From NCBI GenBank assembly GCA_002105175.1, contig MCGE01000002.1, positions 248,001 to 312,000 of the forward strand: a DNA stretch of 64,000 bases, written 5' to 3'. The notes under the pieces were generated by a model. The model was not told the origin of the DNA, made no database searches, and saw only the letters and a list, made by a program, of their open reading frames with translations. The DNA comes from Absidia repens. Lineage: Eukaryota > Mucoromycota > Mucoromycetes > Mucorales > Cunninghamellaceae. Of this stretch, positions 57,131-64,000 are shown in pieces. The translations under genes were made by a program, and so were the position numbers. Within the stretch, counting starts at the first letter, position 1, and each line of letters begins with the position of its first letter.

Positions 57131-57778
57131 TTTATAGTTTATTATATTTTATCCCCAAATATCCTTTATATATTTTCTATTTTTCATTATTTTTACGCAT
57201 TATCCATCCCTTCCTCATTCATTGTTTGTCTCCTTGATCCGATCTATCTTTCGTTGTACTTTATTTATCCCTGGCTTTTTTTTTTTGTTTTGTTTTGATT
57301 TTTTGACTCTTTTTTTTTTTTTTACCTCCTTCTCTCCTTCCAACATCTTCCTCCTCCTCTCCTCCTCCCTCCTTCTCTTTCTCCCTTACCTTTTTTATTC
57401 TCTGTATTTTCAAAATAAAAGAATTATTATATCAAATCAAATGGGTCTTGTTTATCTGTTGGTGTGACATATTTTAAACTTGTTGGATCGGGCGCATCCA
57501 TACCAAAATGAAATGATATGTGTATACCGGGAATATCCTTACGGGTTCTTTTTATTGTTTTTTAGTGGTATTACATTGCATTTATTACTTTATAGTACGT
57601 CTGGGTTAAGAATCGCCGGTTTACCCGGAGAATGGATGAGGTGATGCATTTTAGAGGGCGATCATTTTTTTTTTTTCATATAGTTGGATATGGGCTTCGG
57701 TCGCCAGTCATCTCCAAATGCTATGTATGTACGCATGAACAATTTTTTAAAATGCCGATTTTTTTTTGTTCAGTTTTC

Positions 57779-57810
<32 letters not shown>

Positions 57811-57919
57811 CTTTTCTTTTTTTTTCTTCTTCTTTATTCACTTTCCCCTTGTTCTTCTATTTTCTCTCTTTGTTGTTGTCTTCTCCTCACTTTCCTTTTT
57901 TCTACATTTAGCTCTACTC
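57131..57919. other. intergenic region before the RasGEF gene
   Basis: AATAAAAG at about 57414 ends the transporter gene. Long T/C tracts (57771-57900) and a TTTAG acceptor-like site just before ATG 57920 suggest a 5' UTR intron. No gene. Confidence 0.5.
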
Positions 57920-60900
57920 ATGTGGTTTTCTCAACGTATATCTGCTATCAACAAACAATTGAAAAAACCAACCAAATCGCACTCTTCAACTTTCCCAACC
58001 AAGTCGACCCGGCTCTCCTCCCCTTCACATGCAAAATCACTAGAGCCGAATAAACCTATATCGCCACCATTTCTTCCAGAGACAACAGCAACAACGCCAC
58101 CATCATCACCACTGTTTGCACATTCCAATGAGGATGCAGCAACAAAGATAACACCGAAAACGACAGAAACAACTGCCCCTGCCCAGGTTGCCTTATACAC
58201 TCAAAACATTCCACTAGAAATACTGGTAATTGGCGCCTCACAAGCGGCTAAATTAGCCGTGATTCGACTTGCCTTTGGCAATATCCGTTCTGTATCATCG
58301 AAATATAAAGGTAAACTCTTCTCGCAAAAGAACGAAAAATCCTAGACTAAGCACATGTAAATTGTATTTAGGTGGGCATACGTTCCAGGCGAATCTTGAG
58401 GTGGATCACAGTATATATCATTTGGATCTTGTTAAAATGGATTATGCCAATGCGATTGATAGCAAGAACGACACTCCCAAGATACGAAATGTAGGTTGTT
58501 TATCAATACTGGTCGTGGGCAATCAAGGAGACGGGGAAAGCACAGGGGAACAACGGGGTTATTGACATATAACTGTACTAACCGCGTCTTTTATTATTAT
58601 CATTATGTTATTTATGTATATCTCCATATTGTGCAAAATGTTGTTATTTGGCTTGCTTGCTATGCTCGGTACGCTTTTCTCTCCCTGTTCCCCCTTTAGG
58701 ACTTTATACATTTCGATGGCATCATTGTCTGCTATGATATCAATGACCACAACTCCACGGATTGTTTACCCGATTTACTCAGTAAGTACCTCCTCCCCCT
58801 TTCCTTTCCGCCACATGTAATACTTGATTTACGTTTTATTTTTATTTTTATTAATTAGGTGCATTTTTGGCGTGGAAAATTCCAACTTTTTTGGTGAGCC
58901 TAAGAACAACAACCGCAACAACAACAATCACAGACGACGTCGGTGATCCTCAAATAGGAAAAAAGCTGGCTGCCTTGTATGGAACACCTTTTGTCATGAT
59001 CGATGGGACGACACCGGGGGGTGAAACACAAATGCAAACGATCTACACAGCATTGGTCCAAAAAATCATTTATCCCCAAAAGCGGACATCCTCATTGGCA
59101 ACAAATGCGTCACGTCGTCACCACCACTCATCCACTGCTGCACCTCAATTATCACTGCAGGAACAACAACATTCAACAAGAAAGCGGAATAGCAACAAAC
59201 AAGCAGTATCATCATCATCTGCATCTGGGACAACATTGCCGACGAAAAGGGATACAGCCGTTGGAAGAAAATCCTCCTCCTCTTCAACAAAAAAGAGTCA
59301 TCACCGAGAAAGTCGATTACCTCGCTCAGAACACCGTTATGATTTGCTGGCTCTCGCTTCCTTGGATGGCACAACTCCAACATCGGCACCGGATCCATCA
59401 CAAGCCCAACAGATACCAGCATCAACGTCTCCAGAACCAACACCACTTCATGACCCACTTACTGGAATGTTCACCCCTCCTTTATCACCGGTTTCCCCAA
59501 CAACTGCCTACTTGCCATTGATCTCACCGGAAACAAATGACAACTCTGGTACTTATTCGGTGAATGATTTCAATAACACAGTACCTTTAAGGTAAGAAAC
59601 CCCCCCTATTTTTTGACACAGAGGCAGTGACATATAAGTTTTCTTCTTTTTTCTCCATCTAGCGAAGACACTGATTTGACAGCGGATGATATTGTGAAAA
59701 AACTAATATTATGGGATTATCATGATCAAGGTAACATTTTTTAAAACAAGAAGAACTACCGAACTGATTGACTGACAGCATTATATTATAGAAACTTCGA
59801 CCTTGATATTTCTGATGTTTTATCGGAAATTCATGACACCGTATCAACTATTACAATCTCTCATTGAAAGGTACTTCCAAAAAACAAAGGAGAAGACTTT
59901 TGGATTGTAAATGCTGATTGTACTTTCATATATATTTCAATAGATTCGAACAGAATTATGGATGTGATCACCAACCTACCAGAGAACAAGAAAGGTATGC
60001 AAAAAAAAAAAAAAAAAAAAAAAAAAAGGCGCTCTAGGAAGCAAATTGAACTCTATTTTATATAGGATTCGAACAATTTTATGTCTTTGGCTCTCACACT
60101 ACTGGGGAGATATTTATTACGGCCGGTCCCACCAAACACTAAATAGCTTCCTTCAACGACTTGGTCACAACCCTCAGCTCCGAACAATGTATCAATTGCT
60201 GGTTCCTTTGATTACTCGGCCTGGTCCATTATCTGATCCGGACTCAGTATGGGGTCTGACAGACGACGAAAGGGAATCGGACGACGGGAGCCCCACAAGC
60301 GACGACAACAATAACAACAACTTTTCATCTTTATGGACACATTCTCCAAGTATCACCACCATGTTATCCATGTCGACCTCCTTCCAAAGTCTTGCCAACA
60401 AGTATTCACCTCCTCCTGCCCCACGCTCCTCCTCATCCACGCTTCTCGATTGGTATGCCGAAACTGACAACGAAGATCATCATCCTTTTTCAACAACAAC
60501 ACATGCTCTTGTGTCCACTTCGCCAAGCAACAGCAGCAGCCAGCCCGCATTATCTACCACGTCATCATCATCCATGGATTCGTACGATACACTCTCCAGT
60601 TACAATAGCAGAAGCAAACGCAGCAAAGATAAAAAACGTAGCAACTTATCAACAGCAAAAGGAACGAAACGGCGCTCATCCAAACGTCCAGCTGACGGTT
60701 CGACTCTCTTTGGAGGCGGTCTTGTATTATTGGAAACAGCTGGTCGACGTCCATTCTCATTATTGGCTCTTCAATCGTCCCTTCATTCTATGTCCCATAT
60801 ACGTTATGCTATGCTAATGGACCTGTCTGTGGATTTACTAGCGGAACAATTAACCTGGGTGGAATTGACTTTATATCGGAATATCAAAGTAAGTGAATGA

Positions 60901-61907
60901 ATGAATGTATGCATTTTTTTTTTCATTTTTTTCATTTATGCCGATTTCCTGTTTTTTATTTTTATTTTTATAAAATAGCCTAGGGACTACATTCGACATT
61001 TATGGGGTGAAAAAGGTGCATCAGAGGCCATGGTGGCGTTTATATCGCATGGACAATTTATCAAGGGATGGGTGATGACGATGATTCTTATGCAAAAACA
61101 CCATTGCCAACGAATGGCTCTTGTGGAGAAGTTTGTGGATCTTGCATATCGATTCTATCATGACTATCGAAATTACAACACATTGGCATCTGTTCTTGAA
61201 GGATTGGGTCAAGTCATGACGGGGGTACACCATGATAATAATCTATTATTGGAACTGGATCAAGTGAAGCAACAACAATGGCAAGAACTGGAAACTTTGA
61301 TGAAAGCTGACAGGTAAAGTTGTAGTAACAATAAAGTAGTACAAAAAAAACAACCAAAAACTTGGACTTGATAATATAAATAATCATCTAATTATCATCA
61401 TTCCTGCCTCTCTTTTGATCGTTTTGTTAGGAACTATGTACTCTATCGGCAAGATCTAGAATTCTCCAATGATGGATCAAGTATTCCTTACCTGTAAGTA
61501 TTTTTTCTTTTTTTCTATCATGTCTTTTTATGGGGTCATAAATTATTTATAGCCTTCACTTTTTATTTATTATGCCCCTTCCTTCCTTTTATTGCTAGAT
61601 GGGTACATCGTCATGATATTGTGACATTAGCAGAAATGAAGCGTGATATGACTTTATGTGGGGGAATCCATTGGGACAAATTTAGATTCATGGGGGAAAT
61701 CATTCTTCAACTCACCAATACAATTACACTGGCCACTACAACTCAACCCAATCCTTGTGTCCTTGCCTTTATATCCGATACCACGCTGTTGACTGAAGAT
61801 GTAATGATATATTGAAAAAATACTAATACAGCTCACAACTGATCTTCCTTTTTTTTTATTTTCTTCAGGAACGGATTTGTAGATTAGATGAATTGCGGGA
61901 AAAATAG
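57920..61907 (+). CDS. Ras guanine-nucleotide exchange factor with N-terminal degenerate Ras-like domain
   Basis: Twelve exons (57920-58310, 58372-58490, 58700-58781, 58859-59591, 59663-59730, 59792-59870, 59944-59994, 60066-60888, 60979-61313, 61431-61493, 61599-61800, 61869-61907) join in phase to about 994 residues. A REM/RasGEF_N domain (DDIVKKLILWDYHD, IFLMFYRKFMTPYQLL, IRTILCLWLSHYWGDI) is followed by a CDC25 catalytic domain (DLSVDLLAEQLTWVELTLYR, RNYNTLASVLEGL, NYVLYRQDLEFSNDGSSIPYL). The N-terminus holds a small-GTPase fold: LEILVIGASQAAKLAVIRLA, FDGIIVCYDIND, PTFLVSLR. Its P-loop lacks the GKS/T and the NKxD motif is gone. Ser/Thr/His/Lys-rich linkers separate the parts. It should activate a Ras-type GTPase at membranes. 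Confidence 0.88.
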
Positions 61908-62065
61908 TCTATTTTTTTATTTGTTGTGATTTATAAAACTTTTTTTAAAAGTCCTCGTCTTTTTATTCTTTCTCTCTCTCTTTGTATTTTATTTTTTATT
62001 TTTTATTCTTTATTCCTCCTTTTTTGATCATCTCTTATTTTATATATTTATAATATATATTATAT
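61908..62065. other. spacer between RasGEF stop and the next ORF
   Basis: A T-rich stretch followed by TATATA-type sequence (62038-62068). No clear poly(A) signal is visible, which leaves open that transcription continues into the next ORF. Confidence 0.4.
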
Positions 62066-62992
62066 ATGGAAACGTGTGTTTTGCCACAGTCACTTCAAGT
62101 TACAACAACAAATGAGCAAGGTACGGAGTTGGGAAGCAGGGGCCTGACTATTCAACATCAAGACAACGCTTCTACTACCGACACAACCAATGTCGACAGT
62201 CGAAAATCTTCTTCAGCGTCCCTTAGTGATCTTATTCCAGCAGCAGCGGCAGCCTTACGGACTCGACAAGAGCTTCAGCGAAACCAACAACAAACCAACA
62301 TCAATTACAGAGGTAGTTCATCACATCCAACAACTACTACTACTCCTCAGGACTCGACTTTGTATCACCATCAGCAACAGTCAACCACCAATTCGACCCC
62401 GTTTGCTCGTGCTCTCACAAAAGTCAAGCTTCAAGTACAAACAAAACGCCTCAAGGAACGCTATCTAAGTCATGAATGGATTCGGCTGGCTTTAGGTCTT
62501 CCTGTGGATCTCTCTCGCATCAATCTTCACCATTGCTACTATTCGCGGGAACAGGCGGATAATGTCGGCAAACGACATAAATCAACTCAGCCTGATGAAA
62601 AGACAGATACAATGCCACCAGCATCAGCACCAGCACCTGCACCAGTTCTATCTTCAACTTCCTCACCACCTTCTCCAGCTCCAAGCAACACTACGATTTC
62701 CAGTACACTACTCTCTGATAACGACAACAAAGATCAGCAGCAAAGTAAAGAACTACAGATTCAACATGATGATGATAGTAAATCGACGACTTTACCCAAA
62801 CCAATCGTAAGCCGATCAATATCAGCAACAACAACACCACCAGCATCACCTTCCTCTTCTCGCACTGGTGAAATTGCTACATGGTATGAATGGAAATTTG
62901 ATCGATCCAAATTCTCTGTGGAGGAAGTGGAAGGCAAGGTGGATCGACTCCGAACAACAAAGCTTCGCGACAAACTGGCCTCCCCACCTTAG
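62066..62992 (+). CDS. unrecognised Ser/Thr/Gln-rich protein, or alternative 3' exon of the RasGEF gene
   Basis: An intronless frame of 308 residues from ATG 62066. I do not recognise a family. The middle (KVKLQVQTKRLKERYLSHEW, then RLALGLPVDLSRINLHHCYY) and the end (YEWKFDRSKFSVEEVEGKVD) look ordered; the rest is low-complexity. It starts only 158 nt after the RasGEF stop. A GCCACAG acceptor at 62080-62086 is in phase with the RasGEF exon ending at 61800, so skipping the 39-nt last RasGEF exon would fuse this frame to it. Poly(A)-like AATAAAG lies near 63267. Separate gene versus alternative C-terminus cannot be settled here. Confidence 0.55.
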   Translation: METCVLPQSLQVTTTNEQGTELGSRGLTIQHQDNASTTDTTNVDSRKSSSASLSDLIPAAAAALRTRQELQRNQQQTNINYRGSSSHPTTTTTPQDSTLYHHQQQSTTNSTPFARALTKVKLQVQTKRLKERYLSHEWIRLALGLPVDLSRINLHHCYYSREQADNVGKRHKSTQPDEKTDTMPPASAPAPAPVLSSTSSPPSPAPSNTTISSTLLSDNDNKDQQQSKELQIQHDDDSKSTTLPKPIVSRSISATTTPPASPSSSRTGEIATWYEWKFDRSKFSVEEVEGKVDRLRTTKLRDKLASPP

Positions 62993-63364
62993 ATACATAT
63001 ATATATATACTGTAGATACACAGTTCAATATCCCCTTACCCATCTGCCATTACCCCATCCATTGTTTATTCCCACATATACTACAAATAGATAGAACTCC
63101 CCGCTCCTTCCCACACCCCCTTTTATTGTAGTCAATAGTCACTCACATATATATACATACACGCACACTTTACCCTGTTTTTTTTTTTTTTTTTTTTTCC
63201 TATCCCCACCATTCCATATATTGTCCACATCTCCTCCTCCAACTAATAGTCAATCAATTATCAATCAATAAAGCCTTTTTCTTTTCATTAAAGAAATTCA
63301 AACACATGTATATTTTTATTGTTTTGTATCGAAGTCAAAATCAAAAAGAATGTTGATCATATCA
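62993..63364. other. intergenic region between convergent genes
   Basis: A T run (63178-63199) and AATAAAG near 63267. No gene. Confidence 0.5.
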
Positions 63365-64000
63365 CTAGTACTTGTATTTTGTAGAATAATCCTTGAGAGA
63401 TACCACTAAACCACGACCTTTTCTTGCACCTCGATAAACGGTCTATACACACCATTTTTTTTTTTAAAAAAAGGAAACTGTGAGAAAACAACATCATCCC
63501 ACGCAAATTTACAGCAGCCCTTACTTACCTCTGTCAAATCAATCATTTCTTGTTTATCATCCAAAGCCCAGTTGATCTTGTTGTTGTTACCGGTCCCCAA
63601 ATCAATCATGATATGCTTGTTCCGGAAAAAGAACATGGTCGTGCATGGATCATACAGTTCATACATCTATTCTCCCAGGAAAAAAAAAAGAGGTGTGTGT
63701 GAGTATGTGTATTATCATTGTAAGTCTTTTTGTTTTTGTGAAGTGTTACTTTTGTAAAATCAGGTACTTCAGTAATATCAACCTATGAAAAAAAAAGAAC
63801 GAAGCGTAAGTCCATAGTATGGCGCCATGCAGTGCTTTTGTTGATTTTCTTTGCCACTTACCAAGTAGATCACGGCGAAGTTCTTCACCTTTTCAGCAAT
63901 GCTATACAAGATCTCATCCATCTTCATGCAGATAGGATCCCAGTCATGTCCAAATCGTATAATCACCACCCGATCTTCTTCTGAGAGAATCGCTTGATCT
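63365..64000 (-). CDS. DIM1: U5 snRNP component DIM1 (thioredoxin-like 4A), partial at right edge
   Basis: Four minus-strand exons are inside the window (64000 or beyond to 63862, 63782-63750, 63666-63529, 63442-63365); the N-terminus lies beyond the right edge. Dim1 is a thioredoxin-fold spliceosomal protein needed for pre-mRNA splicing. The sequence is nearly invariant: VIIRFGHDWDPICMKMDEIL, VDITEVPDFTK, MYELYDPCTTMFFFRNKHI, GTGNNNKINWALDDKQEMID and the C-terminus VSLKDYSTKYKY. The exon of 33 nt (63750-63782) is the shortest. Confidence 0.97.

Overview
This window looks like nuclear DNA of an early-diverging filamentous fungus, most probably Mucoromycota (Mucorales-like). Genes are split by short GT-AG introns of about 50-130 nt, intergenic DNA is AT-rich with long A/T homopolymers, proteins are rich in Gln/Asn/Ser/Thr runs, and typical fungal genes occur (CON7-like and ERT1-like factors, GH36, QCR8). 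Genus is not determined. I joined exons by eye from splice consensus, reading phase and family motifs.

Left part (1-10.3 kb): a PhyH-like dioxygenase (+), a bHLH factor (-), a GT49 LARGE-like glycosyltransferase (+), a GH36 alpha-galactosidase (+) and a LYR-motif protein (+).

Accessory island (10.3-19.7 kb): low gene density. It holds the most notable object of the window, a roughly 1,245-codon Fanzor (eukaryotic TnpB-like, OMEGA) gene on the minus strand at 12231-16377. It has a split RuvC domain, a zinc ribbon, the rearranged Fanzor glutamate, a tandem-repeat insert and one apparent 1-nt frameshift. A dispersed repeat lies just beyond its 3' end and has two further copies at about 40.6 and 44.7 kb. 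A Ty3/gypsy RNase H relic, a minisatellite and long A/T tracts lie on the other side.

Housekeeping block (19.7-33.4 kb): membrane-anchored cysteine-synthase-like protein (-) divergent from BCS1 (+), DERA (-), RPS16 (-) divergent from an LRR protein (+), RACK1 (+), an ERT1-type PAS regulator with 104 uninterrupted glutamines (+), and a secreted double-psi barrel protein (-).

33.4-46.8 kb: CUE/CCCH zinc finger protein (+), CON7-like C2H2 factor (+), Nas6/gankyrin (-), otubain (-), tRNA-Ser(UGA) (+), and two gene-poor stretches holding the dispersed repeats.

46.8-64 kb: BAR-SH3 protein (+), 2-hydroxyacid dehydrogenase (+), a kinase-like protein without recognisable N-lobe or catalytic motifs (-), QCR8 (+), a TPT-family transporter (+), a RasGEF with an N-terminal degenerate Ras-like domain (+), an unrecognised ORF (+), and the 3' part of DIM1 (-) running off the right edge. 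Apart from divergent promoters (MCY1-like/BCS1, RPS16/LRR) the neighbours do not form an obvious pathway.
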